Positions 17,122 through 24,711 of a stretch of DNA of 29,935 bases are shown one piece after another. The stretch spans positions 1-29,935 of IMG/VR virus record IMGVR_UViG_3300048924_000223; one strand, written 5' to 3'. Every line of letters begins with the position of its first letter. Position 1 is the first letter of the stretch. Source of the stretch: a virus. The position numbers and the translations under genes are program-made. The notes below the pieces were generated by a model. It had not been told where the DNA came from. It did not search any database and was given only the letters and a program-made list of their open reading frames with translations.

Positions 17122-17627
17122 TGCATCCCCTTAACGCAGTAAACCCTTTCCCGCGCACGGCGGTTCTCAAGCCCTTTGTTTCTGACGCCATTCACGAACA
17201 CCCAGCGGGTGAGCTGGTCGCACGCCTGCCACCATTGATGACGCTTGATAAACGAGACCAGTGTCGAGCGACACGCCGCGCCGGTACCCACGTTGAATGA
17301 GAAACTCACCAGCGCGTCATATACTTGCTGCGGCATTTCAACCGGCACGCAAACGGCGAGACGCTCCTCGACGTTCAGCACATCCGCGACAAGGTTCGCC
17401 GCCGCCTGTCGCTCGGTAATTTCCCCTTTTGGGATGACACCGGCAGTGTGGCCGATGCCTGACGTCCACACTCCCGCGCTGCACTGGTAAGGCGTCAGGC
17501 GACATCCTTCGAGGTCGGCAATCAGCGCCAGCCCCTCGGGCGAGGTGTTAAGCAGACGAAAGTCAGGCATCAGTGCGGCCAGCGCCAGCACCGCGGCCAC
17601 ACTGCAGCGTTTAATGATTGAGCTCAC
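17118..17627 (-). CDS. K: GH24 SAR endolysin with Glu-Cys-Thr catalytic triad
   Basis: From GTG 17627, with AAGGGGG six bases upstream, the product is 169 residues. The upstream TTG at 17645 is less likely. The GH24 motif reads E40-x8-C49-x5-T55, so Cys replaces the usual Asp, followed by SGIGHT. The N-terminal hydrophobic stretch rich in Ala and Leu (about 9-20) fits a signal-anchor-release segment and contains or adjoins Cys8. Cys42 is seven residues before Cys49. That is the cysteine layout of P1 Lyz, whose active-site Cys is held in a disulfide until the SAR domain leaves the membrane. It is a lambdoid-type lysozyme, unrelated to P2 gpK. It cleaves the glycan strands of peptidoglycan. Confidence 0.9.
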   Translation of the reverse strand: MSSIIKRCSVAAVLALAALMPDFRLLNTSPEGLALIADLEGCRLTPYQCSAGVWTSGIGHTAGVIPKGEITERQAAANLVADVLNVEERLAVCVPVEMPQQVYDALVSFSFNVGTGAACRSTLVSFIKRHQWWQACDQLTRWVFVNGVRNKGLENRRARERVYCVKGMQ

Positions 17628-17820
17628 GTATCGCCCCCTTATCAATTCCGAGCGAGGTCAGGTAGCGATAGGTTTTGCGCTTAAACCAGAAATTGGTCAG
17701 CGCGGTAAAGATGGCGCAACCACCACCCACATAGAGCGCCATTTTCTCCGGCGACATCGCCCCGAAATACGCCAGCCCCACGGCCAGCCAATAGGCGATA
17801 AACGTCGTGATTTTTTCCAT
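17611..17820 (-). CDS. HP1-type phage holin
   Basis: From ATG 17820 the product is 69 residues; the in-frame ATG at 17832 overlaps the end of X and is an alternative. It has two hydrophobic segments (about 5-22 and 27-46) and a basic C-terminal tail (FKRKTYRYL). That matches the small class II holins annotated as the HP1 family. It is at the P2 gene Y position but is not similar in sequence to P2 gpY. The K frame starts 17 bases before its stop. With a SAR endolysin, a pinholin that only depolarises the membrane would be enough; which type this is cannot be told. Confidence 0.85.
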   Translation of the reverse strand: MEKITTFIAYWLAVGLAYFGAMSPEKMALYVGGGCAIFTALTNFWFKRKTYRYLTSLGIDKGAIRELNH

Positions 17821-17822
17821 GC

Positions 17823-18026
17823 TCAGTCCCATAGATTCACCGTTTCGGTTTTCGGCGCGCTGTCGGTCTCAGGCAGCTCTAACGCCGTGCCGTGCGGCAG
17901 AATGACGCCCAGCTCAGACAAACCGGGGTTAGCCTGCAGCACCGTCTCGACAACGCCCTCGGTGCGCCCGTAATAGCGCGCACACATCGCGTCGAGGGTG
18001 TCGCCCTGCATCGCATAGACCTTCAT
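17823..18026 (-). CDS. X: gpX, tail protein X (LysM-like)
   Basis: The 67-residue product has the P2 gpX length and sequence (QGDTLDAMCARYYGRTEGVV, LPHGTALELP, TVNLWD). It is a small LysM-like tail protein of unclear exact role. The start ATG 18026 overlaps the L stop (TGATG); the longer in-frame upstream region is an L shadow. Intact. Confidence 0.95.
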   Translation of the reverse strand: MKVYAMQGDTLDAMCARYYGRTEGVVETVLQANPGLSELGVILPHGTALELPETDSAPKTETVNLWD

Positions 18027-18532
18027 CAGATTTGACCCACGATACAGCGCGCCTTGTCCTGAATACGCGCCACTGACCAGCGCATATCCCGCCACATTTC
18101 ATCGATGGTGCTGTCGATGCTGTCGGCCTTTTTGTCACCCTTGCTGGTCGCATCCACGCCGCGATAACGCTCATACAGCGTGGCGGTCGTCATCGAGCAC
18201 ACGGCGTTAAAGTAGTGGAAGCAGCGCACGCTCTCACCGTCGAGTTCGTCGGTCGGGACATCCGCCAGAGTGGTGTGACCGGCGTCGAGCTGGCGGTCGC
18301 GCCAGTCGCGCAGCTCCGCGTTAGTCTCCGCGATGGCGGTCTTAATCGCCCGGCGCAGTCGCACAGGGGACACGGTCTGCTCCAGTCGCATTTCTTCGCG
18401 CACGCGCTGCGGATCGACATCAGGAAAAAAGCCCGTATTTTTAATCACCGGCTCACTCTCGCACGGTGGCGGTATCACCACGCCCGGCACGTCCTGCGGC
18501 GTTGTTTTGGGCTCAATAATCAGTGTCGTCAT
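18026..18532 (-). CDS. L: gpL, head completion protein
   Basis: The 168-residue product matches P2 gpL (169), with RLRRAIKTAIAETNAELRDW, VRCFHYFNAVCSMTTATLYE and DEMWRDMRWSVARIQ. It stabilises the DNA-filled head at the connector. The start has GAGG five bases before it. A 99-base gap separates it from M. Intact. Confidence 0.95.
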   Translation of the reverse strand: MTTLIIEPKTTPQDVPGVVIPPPCESEPVIKNTGFFPDVDPQRVREEMRLEQTVSPVRLRRAIKTAIAETNAELRDWRDRQLDAGHTTLADVPTDELDGESVRCFHYFNAVCSMTTATLYERYRGVDATSKGDKKADSIDSTIDEMWRDMRWSVARIQDKARCIVGQI

Positions 18533-18631
18533 GACAACCTCAAAAAATAGGTGGGCGGTGGACGCCGGTCGCAGTCAGGGCAAGTGATACCCGCGTTGAC
18601 CGGCGTGCCGCCCGGCTCGGGGAGCGTTCGG

Positions 18632-19387
18632 TTAACCTGCGGCTTTTGCCGCCTTTGGTGGACGCCCGCGCCGGGCCGCCGGTTTAGCGGCAGGTTTGCG
18701 CGTGCGGGGTTTATTCGTTTTCGGTGTGGGTTCGGGTTTAGGCTTGAGCTGGCGCTCAATCTGTTCGATATCCTTTTTCACGCCGATGGTTCGCTCCAGC
18801 TGAATGGCGCGCTGCAGGTGTGTCAGTGCGTCGGGCAACTGGCCTGCGTCGCGCAGCACATAGCCGGTGATTTTGTGCAGCTTCGCGCGCACGATATCGG
18901 GCATATCTGCACGCTCAGTCAGCGCGAGAGTATCGAGCAGGTTCGCCAGTTCGACCAGCTGATTAGCATCGCGCAGGCGTTGCGCGGCAAGCGCCACCTC
19001 TTCGGCCAGCAGATACGGCGTGGTGCGGCGATGACCGCCGACCGGCATCGTAAGTCCCCACGTCATCGCGTACCGGGCAATTTCCAGCGCACCGGCGATA
19101 TCATCCGCATCGAGGCGCCAGAGCATGACGGTCATTACAATGTCATCCTGTGCGCCCTTGCCATTCGCAAGGACACCCGCCACCCACGGCAGATAGAACG
19201 GCAGCAGCTCACGCTTTTTATCTGCCTTGCGCTCTTTGGATCGGATTTGTTTTAACGTGCGAGAGTCTGCGGCCAGCTTAACGAGCATCTGCTCATAGGC
19301 AGTTGCATTGCGCAGCGGAGCAGCAGCCCGCCGCGCGGTTTCAGAGGCCGAGATCCGCATCATGTGAAGCGCTGCGGGGCTCGTCAT
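18632..19387 (-). CDS. M: gpM, terminase small/endonuclease subunit
   Basis: The 251-residue product matches P2 gpM (247): RSKERKADKKRELLPFYLPW, VMTVMLWRLDADDI, MTWGLTMPVGG. With gpP it recognises cos and makes the 19-base staggered cut. The C-terminus is a basic Pro/Lys/Arg/Ala tail (about 210-251) ending in RRGRPPKAAKAAG. The RGRP core is an AT-hook-like minor-groove motif. It starts three bases after the N stop. Confidence 0.95.
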   Translation of the reverse strand: MTSPAALHMMRISASETARRAAAPLRNATAYEQMLVKLAADSRTLKQIRSKERKADKKRELLPFYLPWVAGVLANGKGAQDDIVMTVMLWRLDADDIAGALEIARYAMTWGLTMPVGGHRRTTPYLLAEEVALAAQRLRDANQLVELANLLDTLALTERADMPDIVRAKLHKITGYVLRDAGQLPDALTHLQRAIQLERTIGVKKDIEQIERQLKPKPEPTPKTNKPRTRKPAAKPAARRGRPPKAAKAAG

Positions 19388-19390
19388 GGT

Positions 19391-20458
19391 TTACTCTCCG
19401 CCGTTCTCATCTGCAGGTGCAGCGAATTTGCCGAGGGTAATATTTTCAATCAGGCAACCGGCGGCATACGCTTCGACCACGTAATCAACATTCATTGATT
19501 CGTAGTTTTCGATGCGGTCTTTCTTCGGCTCCTCGATGATGGCGCGGCGGTGTGCGTCGTCCATGAAGTAAATCGACAGGTTATCGAGGCGTGTCACCAT
19601 CAGCGCATTTGCCGGGAAGTAAGGCACGCGCACGGCAGGCAGGTTGCCGATGCGTTTCTGGCTGATGATGATGTCAGCGGCCAGTGCCTCGCTGTTTTCC
19701 TGCGTCTTGTTGACGATCGGGAAATATTTGTCAGCGAGCAGCTTGCGACCGGTAATGACGACGAGCTCCGGGTCATCCTGATAAATCTCGTCAATCAGGT
19801 TGGTCGTGGCATCCATCACCAGCGCGTCGAGGTTTTGATAGTCACCGTTCTCCCCCACGCGGATCACATCAGAAATGACCTTGCCGTCTGCGTCGGTGAT
19901 TTTCGACATCACGCGCGCCGGTGCTTCATTGCGGTACTTCTGCAGCCAGCCCACAGCGACATCCTGCAGCATCGGATTGTTTTTGCGGTTGGAGGTTTCC
20001 GCGCGCTCGATACCGTTGAAACCGACCATGATGAAGTCGAGCGACTGGCGCTTGATGATCGCGTCACGGATACGGGTCTGAAAGTCCTGGAATCGCGCCC
20101 ACAGGTCGAGCTGTTTGTAGCGAATATGGAAATCAAAGTTGATTTGCGCGCATTCGTACTTGTTGGATTCGAGCGCCGTAAAATCGGCGGTCTTACGCTC
20201 GTCATCACCGGCGGTGTCAGCGGTGCTCGCAATGGTGCCGTTAACGCCCACACCGACCTTTTCGCCTTTCAGCTCATCGACCGGCACGATGTTAATCTGG
20301 GTCAAAAACGCGGATGACAGCTGCAGGGTGTTCATCAGCGTCTGCGTCACGGATGGCTCGACGGTGAATTTCTTCGCCACGTCGTCGGTTTCGACGCCGT
20401 TCAGCTCCGCCACGCGGGACAGGTAGGCATTAAATTTAAAGCGGGTTTCTTTACGCAT
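19391..20458 (-). CDS. N: gpN, major capsid protein precursor
   Basis: At 355 residues it is near P2 gpN (357). Typical stretches are ETRFKFNAYLSRVAELNGV, SAFLTQINIVPVDELKGEKV, QAWARFQDFQ-like LWARFQDFQTRIRDAI, and PSLMVTRLDN-like NALMVTRLDNLSIYFMDDAH. It has an HK97-type fold. In P2 the first ~31 residues are removed by the gpO protease during maturation. It lies 56 bases downstream of O. Intact. Confidence 0.96.
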   Translation of the reverse strand: MRKETRFKFNAYLSRVAELNGVETDDVAKKFTVEPSVTQTLMNTLQLSSAFLTQINIVPVDELKGEKVGVGVNGTIASTADTAGDDERKTADFTALESNKYECAQINFDFHIRYKQLDLWARFQDFQTRIRDAIIKRQSLDFIMVGFNGIERAETSNRKNNPMLQDVAVGWLQKYRNEAPARVMSKITDADGKVISDVIRVGENGDYQNLDALVMDATTNLIDEIYQDDPELVVITGRKLLADKYFPIVNKTQENSEALAADIIISQKRIGNLPAVRVPYFPANALMVTRLDNLSIYFMDDAHRRAIIEEPKKDRIENYESMNVDYVVEAYAAGCLIENITLGKFAAPADENGGE

Positions 20459-20514
20459 TGTTATTCCTGTTTTTCGAAATAGGGTTCTGGCCGGGCAGCG
20501 CGCCCGGCGCGTTA

Positions 20515-21369
20515 TCAGCAGTTGGTCAGCAGCTCGTCGCCGGTTCCGCCTTTCGAGAGTTCACGGCGCGGCTGGCGCTGGCTTTCGGTGTTATCGAGGG
20601 AGTTTTTCAGCGAGGTAAACGCCTGCGCGTTTTCTTCGGTCTGGCGGGTCACATCCTGTTGCAGCTGCGCGAATGCGGTTTCCATGTCCTTCACTCGGGT
20701 CTCGGTCGTGCTCAGGCTGGTCTGCACCTGCTCAGAAACCACAGTCACCGCTTCATGCACATCAGCAAAACGCGCGTCGTCGCTCACCTGCTTGCGGCTG
20801 AAAATGGCTTTAACCTTGTCGGTCAGGCTGTTGAGCACGGTGTCGGGAAGGTCCTCAAATTCCAGCTCCGCCAGCGAGGCAACGGAAAAGAGATCATCGG
20901 GATGGGCTTTTTTACCGGCCAGCGGGTTCTGGCTCGCACGACTACAAAATTCGAGGTATTCGGTGCCGAGGCTTGCCGGGTCATCGGTGACAGCCAGACC
21001 GACGAGGTAACATTTACCGCTGTTGGCAAAGTTCGGGCGGATCTCCATCGAGGTGTAAACCTTCTGACCGGCACGCACCATGCTCACCAGTTCATCGAGC
21101 GGCGCGATTTTGCCAAACAGCGCTTTTTTGCCGTTCAGCGCAGAGTCATCGCTGATGATTTCGGCTTTGACTTCGGTCACGTCGCCATAACGTTTGAGCA
21201 CGCTGTCGGGCAGAATGCCGCGCAGATGTTCGAGGTTGATGCGACAGCCATAGACACGCGGGTCAAACGTGTCGGCCATATCCTGAATATCATCCCCGCT
21301 GATGACACGGCCATCGCAGGTGTCACCCTCGACGCCAATGCGAAACCATTTAGAAACTTTCTTTGCCAT
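20515..21369 (-). CDS. O: gpO, capsid scaffold and maturation protease
   Basis: The 284-residue product equals P2 gpO in length. The serine-protease triad reported for P2 (Asp19, His48, Ser107) is fully conserved in GDTCDGRVIS, NLEHLRG and VYTSMEI. The C-terminal half (about 160-270) is helical and coiled, the scaffolding part, and ends DELLTNC as in P2. It guides assembly of the N shell and cleaves N, Q, L and itself. It is the first gene of the leftward operon, divergent from P across 166 bases. Confidence 0.97.
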   Translation of the reverse strand: MAKKVSKWFRIGVEGDTCDGRVISGDDIQDMADTFDPRVYGCRINLEHLRGILPDSVLKRYGDVTEVKAEIISDDSALNGKKALFGKIAPLDELVSMVRAGQKVYTSMEIRPNFANSGKCYLVGLAVTDDPASLGTEYLEFCSRASQNPLAGKKAHPDDLFSVASLAELEFEDLPDTVLNSLTDKVKAIFSRKQVSDDARFADVHEAVTVVSEQVQTSLSTTETRVKDMETAFAQLQQDVTRQTEENAQAFTSLKNSLDNTESQRQPRRELSKGGTGDELLTNC

Positions 21370-21448
21370 TGTTCAGGTGTCCTGATGTTGGGTTTTCGGT
21401 TCAGGTGTAGTTTCCCAACTCCGCCCCGCATCAGCCACCGCTTGCGGA

Positions 21449-21473
21449 AGTGCAACCCCTGACACAACAGGGG
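21449..21473. promoter_or_regulatory. Candidate Ogr-binding dyad in the O/P divergent promoter region
   Basis: The O-P gap (21370-21535) must hold divergent late promoters. AGT-N12-ACA at 21449-21466 differs by one base from the TGT-N12-ACA dyad known for P2 Ogr/Delta sites. An overlapping palindrome, CCCCTG-ACACAA-CAGGGG, spans 21456-21473. The centre is about 79 bases before the P start and 88 before O, compatible with sites near -55. The -10 boxes are not obvious. Confidence 0.4.
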
Positions 21474-21535
21474 CTTAGCGATAATCGCCGCCCATTTCCT
21501 TAGCCTTGCCCCGTATTCACCGACACGAGGCAACC

Positions 21536-23305
21536 ATGACCATCTCGACCGACCTCTCCCTTCTGCACGACCCGCGACGACAGGCGCGCCTGCTGTTCTG
21601 GCAGGGCTTTTCTGTGCCACAAATCGCCGACACGCTGCAGGTAAAGCGCCCGACAGTGCAGAGCTGGAAGCAGCGCGACGGGTGGGAAGAAACCGCGCCG
21701 CTCAACCGCGTGGAAACGACGCTTGAGGCGAGGCTCATTCAGCTCTACGCAAAGCCAGACCTGACGCCGCATGACTTTAAGGTCGCTGATTTTCTGTCGC
21801 GCCAGATGGAACGGTTCGCGCGCATCAACCGCTACGGCCAAACCGGAAATGAAGTGGATTTAAATCCCAACATTGCGAGCCGTAACAAAGGGGATCGCAA
21901 AAAGCCGAAACGTAACTATTTCAGCGAGGAGGCTATCGAAAAGCTGGAGGAGATTTTCCTCGACCAGTCGTTTGAGTATCAGCTCAACTGGCACAGGGCC
22001 GGGCTTGAGCACCGTATCCGTCACATCCTAAAATCGCGTCAGATTGGCGCGACGTTCTACTTTGCGCGTGAGTCTTTGCTGCGCGCCCTGAAAACCGGGC
22101 AAAACCAGATATTTTTGTCGGCGAGTAAAACACAGGCCTATGTGTTCCGTAAGTACATCATCGCCTTTGCGCGGCTGGTCGACGTCGACCTGTCAGGCGA
22201 CCCGATTGTCATCGGTAACAACGGCGCAGAGCTGATTTTCCTCGGCACCAACTCCAACACCGCGCAGAGTCACAACGGCGACCTGTATGTCGATGAAATT
22301 TTCTGGATACCTAACTTTCATCGGCTGCGCAAAGTGGCATCAGGGATGGCGTCACAATCGCACCTGCGCACCACCTATTTTTCAACACCCTCAACGCTGG
22401 CGCACGGCGCTTATCCGTTCTGGTCTGGCGATCTGTTTAACCGGGGGCGCAGCAGCCGCGACGAACGTGTGGACATCGATATCAGCCACCAGGCGCTCGC
22501 CGGTGGCGTGCTGTGCCCGGATGGTCAGTGGCGACAGATTGTCACCATCGAGGACGCACTCGCCGGGGGCTGCACCCTGTTCAATCTGGATCAGCTGAAA
22601 CAGGAAAACAGCGCCGACGATTTCCGCAATCTGTTCATGTGCGAGTTCGTCGACGACAAGGCGTCGGTGTTCCCGTTCGAGGAGCTGCAGCGCTGCATGG
22701 TCGATGCGATGGAAGAATGGGAAGACTTTGAACAATATGCCGACCGTCCGTTTAACTGGCGCCCGGTATGGATTGGATATGACCCGTCACACACCGGCGA
22801 CAGCGCAGGCTGTGCGGTACTGGCTCCGCCACTGGTCGCCGGTGGCAAGTTCCGCATCCTTGAGCGTCACCAGTGGAAAGGCATGGACTTTGCGGCGCAG
22901 GCCGAGGCCATTCGTTCACTCACTGAAAAATACACCGTCGACTATATCGGCATCGATGCGACCGGCATCGGCCAGGGTGTTTACCAGCTCGTGCGTTCAT
23001 TCTTCCCGGCGGCGCGCGCCATCCGCTACACGCCTGAAATGAAGACCGCGATGGTGCTGAAAGCAAAAGACACCATCCGACGCGGGTGTCTGGAATACGA
23101 CGCCGGTGCAACCGACATCACGCAGTCGTTTATGGCCATTCGTAAAACCATGACCAGCAGCGGGCGCAGCTCGACCTATGAAGCCAGCCGTAGCGAGGAA
23201 GCCAGCCACGCGGATATTGCGTGGGCGACCATGCACGCCCTGTTAAACGAACCGCTTTCCGCCGGGAGCGGGATGCACTCCAATTCAATTCTGGATATTA
23301 ACTAA
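21536..23305 (+). CDS. P: gpP, terminase large subunit (ATPase/nuclease)
   Basis: From ATG 21536, preceded by GAGG, the product is 589 residues against 590 in P2; ten upstream in-frame codons are not conserved. Residues 12-50 form a helix-turn-helix (GFSVPQIADTLQVKRPTVQSW). Residues 166-173 (SRQIGAT) are the Walker A-type motif and 250-254 (LYVDE) Walker B. The RNase H-like nuclease half begins at WIGYDPSHTGDSAG, with Asp416, and IGIDATG, with Asp474. It packages DNA from cos with gpM through the Q portal. The stop is one base before the Q start. Intact. Confidence 0.97.
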   Translation: MTISTDLSLLHDPRRQARLLFWQGFSVPQIADTLQVKRPTVQSWKQRDGWEETAPLNRVETTLEARLIQLYAKPDLTPHDFKVADFLSRQMERFARINRYGQTGNEVDLNPNIASRNKGDRKKPKRNYFSEEAIEKLEEIFLDQSFEYQLNWHRAGLEHRIRHILKSRQIGATFYFARESLLRALKTGQNQIFLSASKTQAYVFRKYIIAFARLVDVDLSGDPIVIGNNGAELIFLGTNSNTAQSHNGDLYVDEIFWIPNFHRLRKVASGMASQSHLRTTYFSTPSTLAHGAYPFWSGDLFNRGRSSRDERVDIDISHQALAGGVLCPDGQWRQIVTIEDALAGGCTLFNLDQLKQENSADDFRNLFMCEFVDDKASVFPFEELQRCMVDAMEEWEDFEQYADRPFNWRPVWIGYDPSHTGDSAGCAVLAPPLVAGGKFRILERHQWKGMDFAAQAEAIRSLTEKYTVDYIGIDATGIGQGVYQLVRSFFPAARAIRYTPEMKTAMVLKAKDTIRRGCLEYDAGATDITQSFMAIRKTMTSSGRSSTYEASRSEEASHADIAWATMHALLNEPLSAGSGMHSNSILDIN

Positions 23306-23306
23306 G

Positions 23307-24320
23307 ATGAAAAAACGACAGAAAAAAACAACTACCATGGCCGCCAGCGCACCGCAAAAGATGGAGGCGTTTACCTTTGGCGAGCCCTCTCCCGTACTGG
23401 ATCGTCGTGACATCCTCGACTATGTCGAATGTATTCATAACGGGAAATGGTACGAGCCGCCGGTCAATTTCTCGGGGCTGGCGAAAAGCCTGCGCGCCGC
23501 CGTACACCACAGCTCGCCGATTTACGTCAAACGTAACATTCTCACGAGCACCTACATCCCGCACCCGTTGCTGTCACGTCAGGATTTTAGCCGCCTTGTG
23601 CTCGATTATCTGGTCTTTGCCAATGGCTATCTTGAGAAGCGAATGAGCGTCACCGGCCAGCTTTTTAAACTGGAAACCTCCCCGGCCAAATACACCCGCC
23701 GTGGTGTCGAGGATGGCGTTTACTGGTACGTGTCGAGCTTTACCCACCCGCACCAGTTCGCCCCCGGTTCGGTGTTTCACCTGCTTGAGCCTGATATCAA
23801 TCAGGAGCTCTACGGGATGCCGGAATACTTGAGCGCGCTCAATTCCGCCTGGCTGAATGAGTCCGCCACGCTGTTTCGTCGCAAGTATTACCAGAACGGC
23901 GCGCATGCGGGTTACATCATGTACGTGACCGACGCGGCGCAAAGCAGCACCGACGTCGAGTCGCTGCGTGATGCGATGCGTAATTCAAAGGGACTGGGGA
24001 ATTTTAAGAATCTGTTTTTCTACGCGCCCAACGGAAAACCTGACGGCATCAAGATCGTGCCGCTGAGTGAAGTCGCCACGAAGGATGATTTTTTCAATAT
24101 CAAAAAGGTGAGCGCCGCTGACCTGCTCGATGCGCACCGCGTGCCGTTCCAGCTGATGGGCGGCAAGCCCGAGAATATTGGCTCGATGGGGGATGTCGAG
24201 AAGGTGGCGCGGGTGTTTGTGCGTAACGAACTGACGCCGCTGCAGGAAAGATTTAAAGAGATTAACGACTGGCTCAGAATGGAGGTGATCCGCTTTAAAG
24301 ATTACAATCTCGCAGAATAA
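23307..24320 (+). CDS. Q: gpQ, portal vertex protein
   Basis: The 337-residue product matches P2 gpQ (344): EAFTFGEPSPVLDRR, AAVHHSSPIYVKRNIL, PDINQELYGMPEYLSA, LFRRKYYQNGAHAGYIMYVT, then MGDVEKVARVFVRNELTPLQ. It forms the dodecameric portal through which DNA enters and leaves the head. It is the second gene of the rightward P-Q operon, and cos and a terminator follow within 210 bases. Intact. Confidence 0.97.
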   Translation: MKKRQKKTTTMAASAPQKMEAFTFGEPSPVLDRRDILDYVECIHNGKWYEPPVNFSGLAKSLRAAVHHSSPIYVKRNILTSTYIPHPLLSRQDFSRLVLDYLVFANGYLEKRMSVTGQLFKLETSPAKYTRRGVEDGVYWYVSSFTHPHQFAPGSVFHLLEPDINQELYGMPEYLSALNSAWLNESATLFRRKYYQNGAHAGYIMYVTDAAQSSTDVESLRDAMRNSKGLGNFKNLFFYAPNGKPDGIKIVPLSEVATKDDFFNIKKVSAADLLDAHRVPFQLMGGKPENIGSMGDVEKVARVFVRNELTPLQERFKEINDWLRMEVIRFKDYNLAE

Positions 24321-24332
24321 ACCCCGCCAAAA

Positions 24333-24352
24333 ATGCCGCCTCCGGGTGGCAT
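24333..24352 (+). other. Hairpin just after Q
   Basis: ATGCCGCC (24333-24340) and GGTGGCAT (24345-24352) form an 8-bp stem with one G.T pair around TCCG, 12 bases past the Q stop. It has no T run and may protect the 3' end of the P-Q mRNA. Confidence 0.5.
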
Positions 24353-24487
24353 CACCACAGAATGCCTCAGACGCCCCACACACAACGCAAAAACTACGCG
24401 TGAACTTCATCGACCGTCACACTATGAGCGCCATCAGGACGCTCAGAGGCGCGCGAAATTAAATGCTGTCACCGCATCTGGCGCGCA

Positions 24488-24506
24488 ATGCTTTCCCCGC
24501 CACGCC
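24488..24506. other. cos site, 19-base cohesive-end sequence
   Basis: The complement of 24488-24506 reads GGCGTGGCGGGGAAAGCAT. It matches the P2 cohesive end as I remember it (GGCGAGGCGGGGAAAGCAC) at 17 of 19 bases, and the 186 end probably at all 19. It lies about 170 bases after Q, the P2 position. Terminase M/P would cut here. P4-type satellites use the same sequence. Confidence 0.85.
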
Positions 24507-24509
24507 TGC

Positions 24510-24529
24510 CCGCTTGATAGCGGTTTTTT
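24510..24529 (+). terminator. Terminator after Q and cos
   Basis: CCGCT (24510-24514) pairs with AGCGG (24519-24523) around TGAT, followed by six T residues. It ends rightward P-Q transcription immediately before the AT-rich cargo. Confidence 0.85.
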
Positions 24530-24535
24530 CATGCA

Positions 24536-24565
24536 TTGCAACAGAGTAGGTATGCTACCAATTAT
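24536..24565 (+). promoter_or_regulatory. Weak candidate promoter for the GHKL ATPase operon
   Basis: TTGCAA (24536-24541) and AATTAT (24560-24565) are 18 bases apart; each matches the consensus at four of six positions. The 147-base leader downstream holds several TGCAT motifs (24600-24616) and no ORF. A promoter is required somewhere here because of the terminator before it, but this assignment is uncertain. Confidence 0.25.
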
Positions 24566-24711
24566 GTGGTCTAACATTGTGAGCTATTTGCTTTTTTTTG
24601 CATGCATTTTGATGCACACTTGCCAAGTTTTCACGGAATCATCCGCAAAAATTTTGTAGTCCTGCACGCCCCTGTTATTAATTTTAGAAGTTGCTTAAAA
24701 AAGGAAAATTT

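Noticed and set aside
18529-18759. 76-codon frame across the end of M and the M-L gap, with a CPDC motif
   Set aside because: Most of it is the M gene in another frame and the first codon has no ribosome site; a lone CxxC is not enough.
19550-21462. Long rightward open frames opposite N and O (255 and 334 codons)
   Set aside because: Both lie antisense to genes matched end to end by P2 N and O, with shadow-like composition.
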